A DNA stretch of 64,000 nucleotides. Source: Ctena decussata (lineage: Eukaryota > Mollusca > Bivalvia > Lucinida > Lucinidae). The stretch spans positions 31,146,166 to 31,210,165 of the forward strand of contig OZ022508.1 of assembly GCA_963989385.1 (NCBI GenBank), read 5' to 3'. The first letter of the stretch is position 1, and each line of letters starts with the position of its first letter. Positions 46,165-57,439 of this stretch are shown piece by piece. Both the position numbers and the translations under genes were made by a program. The notes beneath the pieces were generated by a model. It had not been told where the DNA came from. It made no database searches and saw only the letters and a program-made list of their open reading frames with translations.

Positions 46165-47960
46165 GAGGTTATAAAACCTTATTTCATGCTCGGCTGAAAT
46201 TTTGCTCAAACTTTAATATTGAATAGGATTCGAATACAGGTACTAAGCAGTGCCTATCTCGAATATTCAAATAAAAAATTCTGCTAAATGTACTTGCTTT
46301 TTACGATATACATATAGTAAGATGTTGGGAATATTCATCTACCAAACACAACATTTCGGTAGCAATGGATCGACAGTGCATGCTAAAATGAAATGAAAAT
46401 GACTTTAATTCTATTAATAGAGAGATATTAAATGATTAACAGCACATAATTTGTCGATTTGTACCTAAGCGCTTTAGTCTTTCAGCTTCATCAGAGGTTT
46501 ACTTAATAAAGATAGAAACTCAAAGCAAAAATATCTACATTCTGGAAAAGAAACCTAAACCGAAGAAAGGGATGATTTTAAAAGCGGACTTGAACAAAAC
46601 AATCCCTTTACCGGGGAGCATGTCAGTCAAATTATTGTCTAACTCCAATGGTGTAGACAATTGTAGAGAACGCTTCAGACCTTTGTCCTAAATACATGGA
46701 CGGACACTCAGTGCAAGGTGTCTGCAGTTATGGTTACGTACCGCTGTCGTTACGAGAATTGAAACAGAACAGAATGGACCCTTCAAACGGATTAATCAGG
46801 TCCACAAGGAAAAGAAAATGATCGACACGGACACTGTCTTGTAGTATCACTAAATGCCAATACATTTCTATCTGCAGGTCAATTCCCTTTGATGACCAAT
46901 CCTCTGCTAGTTGATTGAGGACGTCCTGTCTAAGCGCTCATACAAGTCCAAAAGTCATGACGATACAGAAAGAGAGTGAAATGCATAAAATATTGATATG
47001 TTCCCTAGAAAAAAATACTCTCGATAAGACTTGAGTTTTTCTGAAAGCTTTTACTTTTGTCTTTACAATTTCGGAAAGATTCACTGACAAAGACACTGCA
47101 GTTTGTAAGGCCTTTTAACAGTTTTTTAACCATAAAAGGGCTATATCAAAAGTTGTGAGCAGTGAAATTCCGTTATTATATGAGATGCAATTTCAGCCTG
47201 ACCATTGGTTTACTGGTCAAGAACTGTAAGCATTTTAGCTACTGAAACCCCATAAGCCACAAGATAAGCGTTTGGAAGAAATACAGGATATAATTGGGTA
47301 TCCGCAATTTTTTTACATTTGGTAGATTGTGTTATATTCGAGTGTGACTCTTGGTATATGTTGGTAATGGAACATTCTGGCTAAGCCATTTTGTTTGGTC
47401 TTTTTATAAGTAGATAGCAGTACAAAGCTTTATTCGGCATTTAGAGCTACTTATTACATGTAAGCGTAAGTTGGTCGCCCACAATCCGCATCCGCACCAT
47501 TGCTTGAAACTCAACACTGGTGACAGGTGTACCTAGCTTTTTGTGAAATCTATACTTGTAAAACTAAAATGACTGATTACAGCGAAAATGAACGCAATGC
47601 ATTGACGTAACGTCAGCTGTTGGTGACAATTTCATTTTCAAGCCATCTTTATAATTTTCCCCTGATACTGTATATCTAACGGACGATGCGAATGAAGCAA
47701 TGTAAACTAACATCGGAACGACAATAAGTTGAGCCTTTCCGTCTAGAAGAAAACTTAAGATTTATCGATTCAAGAAAAACGTAAACTTCAGATTTTCGGC
47801 ACTAAGAATTAGCACCCGACGAAGATCAAGGGACCACTAAAGAAAATACGCAGCAGAAGAAGAGTAGAAAATTTACTATAATACAATACCTATTTGGAAT
47901 TTTTGAGCTGTGAAATCAGACTTCGGAATGTATGATCCGATTTAAAGTAATACCAAATTT
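46165..47960. other. Non-coding, with one dispersed repeat copy
   Basis: 46885-47060 matches 25690-25830 ('cctgtctaagcgctcata', 'gtcatgacgatacagaaa', 'ctgaaagcttttactttt'). A missing first exon of gene 2 might lie here; none was recognised. Confidence 0.45.
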
Positions 47961-47962
47961 TC

Positions 47963-48195
47963 CAAATCTAGCGGTTTTGTCCGCAACATTAGAATTCTTT
48001 ATTTTGCATACTGGGTGGCATTTTCTGAGCATAAAAATCATATTGAACTTTGATATTATAATTAAAAGCAAATTTAAATTAGACAGACATGAAATACCTA
48101 TCCCGAATAATTCTTTACCAGGAATGTTTATGGAATTCATTTCGGAGAGCTGATGCAATTTACGTATAAGCAAATCTAGCGGTTTTGTCCGCAAC
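47963..48195. repeat. 25-bp identical direct repeat, 208 bp apart
   Basis: CAAATCTAGCGG followed by TTTTGTCCGCAAC occurs at 47963-47987 and again at 48171-48195 with no mismatch. The sequence between is unique in the window. It could be a partial duplication or the edge of an insertion. Confidence 0.85.
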
Positions 48196-48224
48196 TGTAT
48201 TTGACGTTAGTTACGTTTACTGAA

Positions 48225-48435
48225 ATCAATGGAAGGATGGAGGACTTGCGATTTTATGTCCTTTTCGAAAGTATTTCAGTCACATCAGGACAATGAGAGG
48301 TTGATAATGAAAGGTTGTATGCAATGGAAACCCGTTTACATTTGAAAAGATTCTCATATCAAGCGGGGAACTAACCTGTGACCGCTAGGTCAGCAGACCA
48401 GCGCTTAAAGCACTGAGCCACCGGTGCTCCCTATT
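48225..48435 (-). repeat. tRNA-Ser-like SINE, copy 1
   Basis: On the minus strand: A box GTGGCTCAGTGC (48411-48422), an anticodon-like loop CTGCTGA (GCT, serine type), and a B-box-like GGTTAGTTCCCC (48365-48376). A body follows that matches 54945-55060 ('caatggaaacccgttta' versus 'caatggagtcctgttta'). The B box is damaged. Confidence 0.7.
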
Positions 48436-49140
48436 GAAATCGAGCAAAATCCTAAGTTGTCCCGAAAATTAATACCGTCAGATATATTCAGCTAGCAGCT
48501 GCAGTTCGCAATTAAATTCACATTTAATGGGTTTTATTTAGGAAATTTTGAAGAAATTCGATAAGGCCGTTGCAGTGAACTGGAACAGAGTTCAAAATCT
48601 GACGCTTTCTGACGTTACACTTATTGTCACCAACATTTGACGTTACATCATTACACTCCTTACAACGAAAGAGTGACATTGTCATTTAGCCAACCGACAA
48701 ACGATCACAGCCGTTGTCAAGGATAGAGATCATTATTTCTCACCCGTTGGACAATAATATTCATTTCTAGAGGTGTCCGAGATTGTTCTGTCTAGGCCTG
48801 CTATCTCAGCCTGGTCTCATTAAGCTGTCTCAAAATGCTAACCATTGCCATATAGCAAAGCCCAATTAATGACACACTTAATTTCAACATATCAACTCAC
48901 TGCTTCTTGTATGTAAATTGCATGCAAAATAAAATTGGCATCCAATGATGTGCATTATGTATCACTGTAGATTTCTGATCAGCTGCCAGTCATGAAAAAT
49001 GCATGCACAAGTTGAAATTAACATAAACTATTGACAGAAAACTAGCTTAAAGTTTATAAGAATGGCTTCAACAAGAAGTTAAGGTATTCAATGACTATTT
49101 TGTTCTGTAAAATATAATGGGTAAGAAAAATAATCAGTAA
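48436..49140. other. Non-coding, no feature recognised
   Basis: No repeat or gene recognised. Confidence 0.4.
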
Positions 49141-49270
49141 TTGGGTTGAGGTCTTGACAAGGAAATCTCAGGCTCTTTCAGATTACTTAAGCCTTAAGCT
49201 CGGCAAGCATCGCATATTACTAAATGATTTGAAAACTAGTCTGAGATTTCCTTGTCACGGCCTCAATCCC
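49141..49270. mobile_element. Short inverted-repeat element or hairpin
   Basis: Arms 49143-49171 (GGGTTGAGGTCTTGACAAGG then AAATCTCAG) and 49241-49270 (inverse, with a few mismatches) enclose about 70 bp. No target duplication was identified. Confidence 0.7.
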
Positions 49271-49554
49271 ATCATAGATTCTGTCAGTCTCAGCAGTAAA
49301 AAAGCAACAAAATGATTCGACATATTACGAACTTCTAGATCATGACCCAACAGACCATTCTCAAAAATTTACAAAGGACACACACCGGTATTTTTCTGTC
49401 GCACCGGTATTTGTCAAACTCAGGACATCCTTCTAAGAGAGCTAGGAACTAAAACTATATATACATTTGTAGTACTTGTTTAGTGCTTTATAAAAAAAGT
49501 TGCTTTTGATTTTCTAAAGGAAAGATAAACCCCCCAAAAGATCATTTGAAAAGT

Positions 49555-49925
49555 GATTGCCCATGGGAAAAATTGAATTTCCCGCGGGAAAATCAAGTTT
49601 CCCATGGGAAAAGTGCGTGGCCATGGCCAAACCGGATGGCCATGGTCCAACTTCTTGGCCATGGGAAAATAAATATAACAAAATTAATAAATGTATTTTC
49701 ACTAACTTAACTAACTAATGCTCAATGCCCATCAAGGCCATACACATTTCTATTGAAAATAAACATTAGTAATTATTTTACAATTTTTCCCATTGGCAAC
49801 ATTTTTTCGGCCGCGGCCACTTTTTCGGCCATGGCCCACAAAAAAATCCCATGGCCCAATATTTTTGCCCATGGCCATAAAAATTGCAACAAAAATGTGG
49901 CCATGGCCCAAACAATTGCCTTCTG
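49555..49925. repeat. CCATGG palindrome cluster
   Basis: Nine CCATGG hexamers in about 370 bp, most extended to GGCCATGGCC or TTTCCCATGGGAAA, plus CCCGCGGG and GGCCGCGGCC. The same motif reappears at the right edge of the window (63962-64000). Between the two sub-clusters (49680-49790) lies plain AT-rich sequence. Confidence 0.9.
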
Positions 49926-50299
49926 CCATTAAATCAAAGGCCGTCTTGTTTAATTCATTATGTCTTATAATATTCTTTTCTTGACAGCCTTTGTTTAAGG
50001 TTAATTGTAACCCTTCATCAGAACCGTCTTGCTGAAATGGTATTAATGAGGGATCACAATGTATGTTTTCGTTAAGAATTGAAAACATTTTTTAGAGGTA
50101 TCCCCTCTTCTTATTTGGTAAATTTACCATATTACCATAAAAATCCTATTAAACCCCCGGGGTGTTGCATTTTACAAAAGGGGGCGTTATTTAGAGCTTG
50201 AAGTGTAGAAAAGAAGCCTCCGTCAAAATAACTCTAGGAACAGTATTAAGGTGAATGGGTATACTGTTAGAGGAAGCTCTTTCATTTCATTTGCTTCCC

Positions 50300-50376
50300 T
50301 TTGCAGAAGGGGTCAACTCTTAAAGAAAAGAATTTGCTCCTCTGGGAGCAAAATCTTTTCTTTAAAAAAGACCCCA
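50300..50376. repeat. Large hairpin, isolated unit core of the 54-60.8 kb family
   Basis: GGGGTCAACTCTT, AAAGAAAAGAATTTGCTCC and the inverse GGAGCAAAATCTTTTCTTT, AAAGACCCC form a stem of roughly 30 bp with a 3-4-base loop (50308-50340 with 50344-50375). The TTTGCTCC/GGAGCAAA core is the one repeated at 54-60.8 kb. Confidence 0.8.
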
Positions 50377-50479
50377 TTTCAAAGAGCTAACTAAATCTAT
50401 GCAAGTTTATATAACATTGGTTTTGGAAAAGAGGAAGGGGGCGTTTTTTATAGCAGGTATGTTCTTTAGGATTAACAGG

Positions 50480-50935
50480 GTGTAACAAAATCCGTTCATA
50501 AATGAAGACCCTAGAGCGATGACCAAGTCTTTTTTAAAAAAGCAACTGTTACCTTGACCTTGGTTCAAGAAGGCTGCAACCCGATTTTGTCACACTGTCC
50601 AACTGTGTGAAGTTATATCGAAAACAATCCATAAATAAAACTGCTACAGAGATGACAAAATGTTTGTTTTTGTTTCTTTCTAAAAACTGCAACTGTTATC
50701 TTAACAACATAGTCCTAGACTGTGTCCAAGATATTGTCGTACTGAACATTTGTGAGAAGTAATCATGTCAAAATCGGTCCGTACATGAAGGGGCAGAGTG
50801 ATGACAGTTATTCTAAAAACAGCAACTTTGACCTTGACCTGTGCTGAAACATCCAAATGGAATTTCGAAGTCCATGAGCTTGAGGTCAAAGAACTGAGGG
50901 GTAGGGGGTGCATTATGTATCAAAACCCTGAACCA
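50480..50935 (-). repeat. Reverse-oriented units of the 300-1460 array family
   Basis: 'ccgttcataaatgaagaccctagagcgatgaccaagt' is the inverse of the unit phrase at 300-1460. The next units start near 50625 and 50780. It joins directly to the array at 50960-51700. Confidence 0.75.
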
Positions 50936-50959
50936 TTATCTAACATCAGTCCAAGTATT

Positions 50960-51775
50960 AGTATTAACTGACTCCACTGTGGCACTGTGAAATTATGCCA
51001 TCATAAATATAAAACTTTAACCAAAATCTTTAAGACAAACTTCTAAGTCAATGACCTTGACTTCAAGGTCATCCAGTGGGGTAAGTATATACATGTAGTG
51101 TTTTGTAAAAACTCGAAAAAGTGTCCAATATCAGTTCAAGTGTAAACTAAATCTATGCCAAGCATTCTGAATCAGTGTGCAATTAGGAAACTTTAATAAA
51201 ACCAATTGACCTTGACATCACGATCTCTGACCAGGATTGGGGTAGTACTCTGTAAAACATTGGACTAATATCTAACTACAGTGCAAATATCAAAAGAATC
51301 CATCCATTGGTTCAGGGGATATGGGTCTTTAAAAAACTTTAACCAAACATCCAACAGATAAAAAGACAATTTTCTAAGTCCATGACCTTGACATCAAGGT
51401 CACTGAGATTGGGGGGCTTGGAAAATTTTGGACCAATATTAAAATACAGTGCAAGTATCAAAAGAATCCATCCACGAGTTAAGGAGATATGGGTCTTTAA
51501 AAAACTAACAAAAACATCGTCTAAAAAAAAACTCCCATTTTCTAAGTCCATGACCTTGACACCAAGGTCACTGAGTGGAGTGGGGGAGGTACCATGTTAA
51601 ACTGTAGGCCAATATCTAACTACAGTACAAGTATCAAAAGAATCCTTCAATGGGTTGAGGAGGTATAGGTCTTTGAAAAACGTTAACCAAAACATCCAAT
51701 GCGGATGGGACGCTGATGCCAGGTTGACAACAATAGCTCTTCCTGAACTTTCATTCAGGCGAGCTAAAAACTTGT
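50960..51775. repeat. Tandem array with palindromic TGACCTTGA motif
   Basis: About four or five units of about 165 bp: 'ctaagtccatgaccttgacatcaaggtcactgag', 'caatatctaactacagtgcaagtatcaaaagaatccatcc', 'gggtctttaaaaaac'. The motif is TGACCTTGA-N2-TCAAGGTCA, perfect at 51053 and 51383, with one mismatch at 51552. The array ends in the hairpin CCTGAACTTTCATTCAGG (51742-51759) followed by CGAGCTAAAAAC, a terminus also found at 53863-53890. Confidence 0.8.
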
Positions 51776-51839
51776 GAAGTTAGCAACTTGAAATCTGACC
51801 ATCAAATAAGACATTTTGACAATATACAAATCCATGCTG

Positions 51840-52390
51840 AATGAATACACCTGAATGTGTGTCAGCCATTTTTACGATGGAGAATATATTTTTGTGCCTT
51901 CCTGTTTGTTTCCCTGGCCTATGAAGCCTTTCCAAAATGGTGTCTTTTGAAAAAAGATTTAGCTCCAAGTGGAGCAAATTCTTTTCTTACAGAATTCATC
52001 CCCATTAAGAATGGAGCAAAAATTGAAAATGTCAGAGTGGCTTTCCCTGAAAGTGTATATCTTTACCTTGAGTCTTCAGTGTATCTTGAGTAAATATGTG
52101 CATATTCCTCTCTAAATTTGCCATTTGAACAGCTTTTGCCAAACTAACAAAGTTTCATGGTGTATGGTTGCACTTCTGTGTTTTTTAGCCATTGTTACAA
52201 AGAAATACAATTGTTCTGACTTATTGTTTGCTTTCCTGGTCAAGGAAACCCTTCAAAAACTTGGTCTACGCTTGAAGGAAGTTTATGCTCCAAGGGCAGC
52301 AAAATACTTTTCTTCAACATTTGAATGTAGGAAAATTAGAAAATGGCAGAGTTGCTTCCCCTGAGGTCTAACTGAACTTTGATGTCCAGA
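51840..52390 (-). repeat. Inverted copies of the 54-60.8 kb family
   Basis: Two units in reverse orientation, recognised by 'ttagctccaagtggagcaaa' (51960) and 'tatgctccaagggcagcaaa' (52286) with the flanking 'gaaaat.gcagagt.gcttcccctga' phrase. Next to them, 52428-52570 holds a 2-copy repeat of 'tcaggtaatct.ctc' and 'atcaaagccatagct'. Confidence 0.65.
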
Positions 52391-52654
52391 AGTTGACCTA
52401 TTTACAGCTACTAGAAATCTGCCACCTCAAACTCTCAAAAGTAGATCAGGTAATCTATCCTTCATACCTAATCAGTACACTAAATATCAAAGCCATAGCT
52501 CAAATATCAGGTAATCTACTCCTCATGCCCAATCAGCATATCAAACATCAAAGCCATAGCTTAAATCCTTGTTAAATATATCTTGCTAACAAGATGTTCA
52601 TTTAATATTTTTAAAAGGGGCGTAACTCCAACAAGACCTGTCACCGGGACAGGA

Positions 52655-53890
52655 TAGCTCGCCTGAAAGTTCCTTGCCAATCACCTAAAACTAGAAAATT
52701 GTGTCTGTAAGACACTAATGATGCCCCCGTGCAGCGCCTGTCACATGATATGTATATATCCATAAAGCACCTACAAAGAATCCATTGAAAACATAACCTG
52801 CCATGAAAAAAACTGCCCAAAATGACTAAGTTAAAAAGGCTGTGATTCTGTCAAAATTAATTCTAGACCTATCAATATGCCTCATCATATCTTCAAATAT
52901 GTCCACTATATGTAGACAAGGTTTGAAAAAGATCCATTGAAAACTGTGGAGCAAGTTGATAACACAAAATCCATACCCTACAATGCAAAATTTCCCTAGA
53001 ATGACTAAGTTCAAAAGGCTGTGATTCTGTCAAAATTGATTCTAGTGCCATCAAAAACCCACATGCACATCTTCAATACATTCACAGCATGTACGCAAAG
53101 TTTGAAAAAGATCCATTGAAAACTGTGAGAGGAGTTGATTACACAAACTCTATACCCTACAATGCAAAAATTTGCCTAAAATGACTAAGTTCAAAAGGCC
53201 GTAATTCTGTCAAAATTATTTCTAGGTCCAACAAAAATCCACATGCACATTTTCAATATGTCCACAACATGTATGCAAGGTTTAAAAAAGATCCATTGAA
53301 AACTGTGGGAGGAGTTGATTACACAAACTTTATACCCTACAATGCAAAAATTTGCCTAAAATGACTAAGTTCGAAAGGCTGTAATTCTGTCAAAATTATT
53401 TTTAGGTCCAACAAAAATCCACATGCACATTTTCAATATGTCCATAACATGTATGCAAGGTTTGAAAAAGATCCGTTGAAAACTATGGGAGGAGTTGATT
53501 ACACAAACTCTATACCTTACAATGCAAAAATTTGCCTAAAATGACTAAGTTCAAAAGGCCGTAATTCTGTCAAAATTATTTCTAGGTCCAACAAAAATCC
53601 ACATGCAAATCTTCAATATGTCCATAACATGTATGCAAAGTTTGAAACAGATCCATTGAAAACTGTGGGAGGATTTTATTACACAAACTCTATACCATAA
53701 AGCGTGACAAACAGACAGACGGACGGACGGACAGACAGACAGGGACAAATCTTAATGCCCCCTGACTATCGACACGGGGGCATAAAAACTTTAACGTAAA
53801 AACTTTAACATTTTGCTAACGCCAACGCAAAGGCCAACGCCGGGAATAGTACAATAGCTCTTCCTGAACTTCGTTCAGGCGAGCTAAAAA
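52655..53890. mobile_element. Outer element with TAGCTCGCCTGAA termini
   Basis: TAGCTCGCCTGAA (52655-52667) is the exact inverse of TTCAGGCGAGCTA near 53874-53886. The right end also has the hairpin CCTGAACTTCGTTCAGG (53863-53879) as at 51742. Most of its length is taken up by the inner element 52721-53783. The hairpin next to a CTAA end recalls Helitron 3' ends, but the spacing (4 bases) is shorter than usual. Confidence 0.6.
52721..53783. mobile_element. Inner tandem-repeat element, ATGCCCCCGTG termini
   Basis: ATGCCCCCGTG (52721-52731) and CACGGGGGCAT (53773-53783) are perfect inverted ends. Inside are five units of about 180 bp ('aatgactaagttcaaaaggc' near 52818, 52998, 53177, 53358, 53538), then a (GGAC)n/(AGAC)n microsatellite (53710-53742). 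The middle units are very similar, the outer ones more diverged. Non-coding. Confidence 0.85.
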
Positions 53891-54079
53891 GAGCCACAAA
53901 TGGGAAAAGATAAAGTATGTGTCAGCTTTTTTTCAATGAGGAATCCATATATGCAATTTCAAGACCCTAGCTGACAGGGTTCTGAAGTTACAGCAGGTAT
54001 AAAAAAGTGTGTCTTACACACACACTCAGGCACGGACAAGCCAGAGGCAATATGCCCCACCAACCTTTTTCAAAAGTAG

Positions 54080-54330
54080 GGGCTTAAAAATATCACGGTG
54101 AATGGATGACCTTCATGTTTTTCTGCCACTTTTGCAAAAGGAAATAGTTTGGCATCTTCCTGCTTGTTGCCCTGGACTCTATAGACTTTCAAAAATGGGG
54201 TCTACTCTTGAAGGGAAGATTTTGCTCCAAGGGGAGCCAATTCTTTTCTTCCAGAGTTGATCCCCATTTAGAAGGCAGCAAAAATTGAAAATGGCAGAGC
54301 TGCTTCCCTTGAAAAACTGGCTGCTTTAGA
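54080..54330 (-). repeat. Inverted unit of the 54-60.8 kb family
   Basis: 'attttgctccaaggggagcc', 'gttgatccccattt' and 'gaaaatggcagagctgcttccctt' are the inverse of the phrases repeated on the plus strand at 55.6-60.8 kb. Confidence 0.7.
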
Positions 54331-54940
54331 CAGGTGATCCAATAATACAGGTTCATTTGCACTGTAGTTTGGTTTAAGGGACCCAGAAAAAGTGGTTGCT
54401 GAAGACAGGTGATCCCTTCATGGAGGTGACCACTAAGCAGCTAGGTTTGACTGTATAATGGAAAGTCTTTAACATAAGGCTACAAAGATATGACCAGCCC
54501 AGAAAGGGTAACACAAATCTTAGACGTAACAGTTATCTTCAGTTTTCACAATTTTATACTTACAAAGTTACCATGATATGAAGATGGAAGCTTTTCCCTT
54601 CCAAAACAGTCTAAAAATCTAGATCCATCTTATCTACACATACATACAGATACATCTAGATACCAATTTGGAATTGCTTTGGATGGAAAAAACCCATCTT
54701 CCATCTTATAACAGAACTTTATAAGATTGATAAAGATAATGAGGGTCATTCGAAACGGAGGAAAACCCAGTTTTTATGACGGAATAAAAAAGGTAAATTC
54801 AGCAAGACTTGCATACACTTACTAATCACCATGATCTCTGATAATGTGGAAGTGCAGTAGAGGTGTGACATAGCATTCCACAAAATTTGTTCATTGAAAA
54901 ATAGATAGTATTCAGATGGTACTGCTTTGCAATGTATTGG
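54331..54940. other. Non-coding, no feature recognised
   Basis: Between the inverted unit and the SINE; no gene or repeat family identified. Confidence 0.4.
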
Positions 54941-54944
54941 ATAG

Positions 54945-55140
54945 ATGGCTTGCAGTTTTACATCTTTTCAACAGCAATCCAGTCATACCAGGGTGATGGG
55001 AGGGTGATAATTAAAATCTGTGTGCAATGGAGTCCTGTTTAAAGTAAAAGGTTTTCACCTTTAGTGAGAATCGAACCTGGAACCGCTAGATCAGCAAGCT
55101 AGTGTTTATCCCACTAAGCTACCAGAGCTTCCTACTATTT
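54945..55140 (-). repeat. tRNA-Ser-like SINE, copy 2
   Basis: On the minus strand: A box TAGCTTAGTGG (55111-55121), loop TTGCTGA, and the good B box GGTTCGATTCTC (55066-55077). The body is shared with 48225-48360. No closed acceptor stem. Better preserved than copy 1. Confidence 0.8.
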
Positions 55141-56393
55141 TGCATGTCAGTCGCTTATATGTGATAAAAATGACACCACCATAGCTTTTTGTCTAGCCCT
55201 TGACTAGCAGAAACAAGACATAATTATAGGAATTACTTTCCTGGCATCTTCTGCAGTGGTATAAACTTTCAAGTTTTATGGTTTAGCAGTGTTCTGTGAC
55301 ATTGCACTGACAGGTGAGGCACCACCTTTTGTGGAATATATATGTTTATACTTACCATTTTTTTTCTTCTGCAGCCCATCGTGTCTTTTGTTCAGTGTGG
55401 GTGAAAATATTCTCTGGGAAAGAAGTCCTTTGGAGACATAAATACCACAGGGAAGGAAAACATTCAGATTTGGAATTTATTGAATAAAAAATGCTTCTTT
55501 TTGTAAAAACAGCTGGAAAACAAGAAGGTGCATCCATTCCTTATGAAACATGAAAAATTCTGATTTCCAGAGAATGTCCATAGTTCAACTGCTCAGCTGA
55601 CTTTAAGACTAAAGACTCAAGGTGAAGAGATATACTTTCACAGGAAACAACTACTCAATTTTCTAATTTTCCTCTAATCACAATATTCTCAACTCTTTAA
55701 GAAAAGAAATTGTTACATTTTGAGAAAACTCTTTCGTTCAAGATTAAACCCCATTTTGAAAGGGTTTTCATTCCAGGGAAGCAAACAGGAAGAATGAAAC
55801 TTAGAGAGTTTGCGTAAACTTCTTGTTCCAAGGTGGCAAAATTCTAATAGCTGTCACAGGCATCCACAAGTTAGCTAGTTTTTTTTTAATTGAACTCTCA
55901 GGGTAAAGAGATAGACATTTTGGGGGAAGCATCTCTGGCATTTTCACTATTTTATCCAGTCTCAATGGGAATCAACATTTATAGAACAGAATTTGCTCCT
56001 TTTTGAGCAAAATTTTGCCTCTAATGGTGGATCCCATTTTGACAGGGCTTCATAGTATAGGAAAGAAACAGGGAGTCACAGAAATTTTCCGCTTTGTAAA
56101 TTGGCTAGAAAATATGGTTGTGCATCCATTTACCATGAAAATGGCATTTTGTCTGGCCTTCATAGCCCAGGAAAGTAATAAAGGAGCCACAAAAGGTACC
56201 CCCTTTGTGAAAAGGCTGAAAAAACGAGGTCCATGCACTCACATGAAAATGGTATATTGTGCGGGCTTCATAGTTAATTTTAAGCAATAAATAAAGGAGT
56301 CCCAAAAGACACCTCCTTTGTAAAAGGCTGCAAAACAATAAGGTGCATCCGTTCCCCAAGAAAATGGCTTCATAGTCCAGGAAAGCAATAAAG

Positions 56394-56430
56394 GTTGGTT
56401 AGTTGGTTGTTTTGGGGTTAACGGTTCTTA
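56394..56430 (-). repeat. SINE 3' tail fragment, copy 3
   Basis: 'ggttggttagttggttgtttt' and 'ggggttaacgg' are the inverse of the tail at 38785-38810. Confidence 0.55.
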
Positions 56431-57439
56431 GTTCAGGAAAGCAAGGAAGGAGTCGCAAAAGGTACCATCTTTGTAAAAAGGCTGAAAAACATCGAGATGC
56501 ATCTATTCACCATCAAAATGGCATTTTGTATGAATGCATGTAAGTGCATCCATTCACTGTGGAACGTAACAAGTTTGTCAAAACATTTTATTTAAGGTGA
56601 CAAGATATGAGTGGGTATCCATACTTCAACTCCTGGACAAGTATCCAAAAGTCAGCTCGACTGTTGGACTGAAGAGTCAAGGTGAAAAGATACAATTTCA
56701 GGGAAGCAACTTTTCCATTTTCAATTTTAGCTCCATTCTCAATGGGGATAAACTATTAAAGAATAGAATTTGCTCCCTTTGGTGCAAAATCTTTCCTTCA
56801 AGAGTAGACCTCAGTTTTGAAGGGCTTTATAGTACAGGGAAGCAAGCAGAAAGGCACAAAAAATGACACTTTGGGAAAAAGCTGAAAAACAAGCCAGTGA
56901 TTCATCCACCATGAGTTTTTAAGTTCATCAACACACACCCTGTTTCAGGTGTGCAATTTGGAGCATGTCCACACACCTTATCTCATCACATACTAGACAT
57001 TTTAAAGTCAGCTTGACTTTTGAATTGTAAACTCAAGGTGAATGGATACACATTCAGGGCAAACAATTTAATCTTCAATTCTCAGCAGCAATCAAGTTTT
57101 AAAGAAAAGAGTTTGCTCCCCTTGGAGCAAAATCTTTCCTTCAAGAGTAGACCCCATTTAATAAGGGCTTCATAGTCCAAGGAAGCAAGCAGGAAGGTAC
57201 AAAAAGTTCCTGTGTGTAAGATGGCAGAAAACATGGTGGTGCATCCATTCACCATGAAACTTAATAAAAATTTCTTAATAAATTCAGCTTGACTTTATAG
57301 TCCAGGGGGAAAGCAGGAAGACAGAAATTATTCCCCTTTGTAAAACTGACATCCGAAGTTCAGAAAGACTCTAAGACTGATGACTCATGGTGAAGAGAAA
57401 CTCATTTAGTGGAAGCAACACATCCATTTTCAATTTTTG

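Noticed and set aside
47916..48194. 92-residue minus-strand frame as the missing 5' exon of gene 2
   Set aside because: No similarity to gene 1 exons 1-2 and it spans the 25-bp direct repeat; no supporting splice sites.
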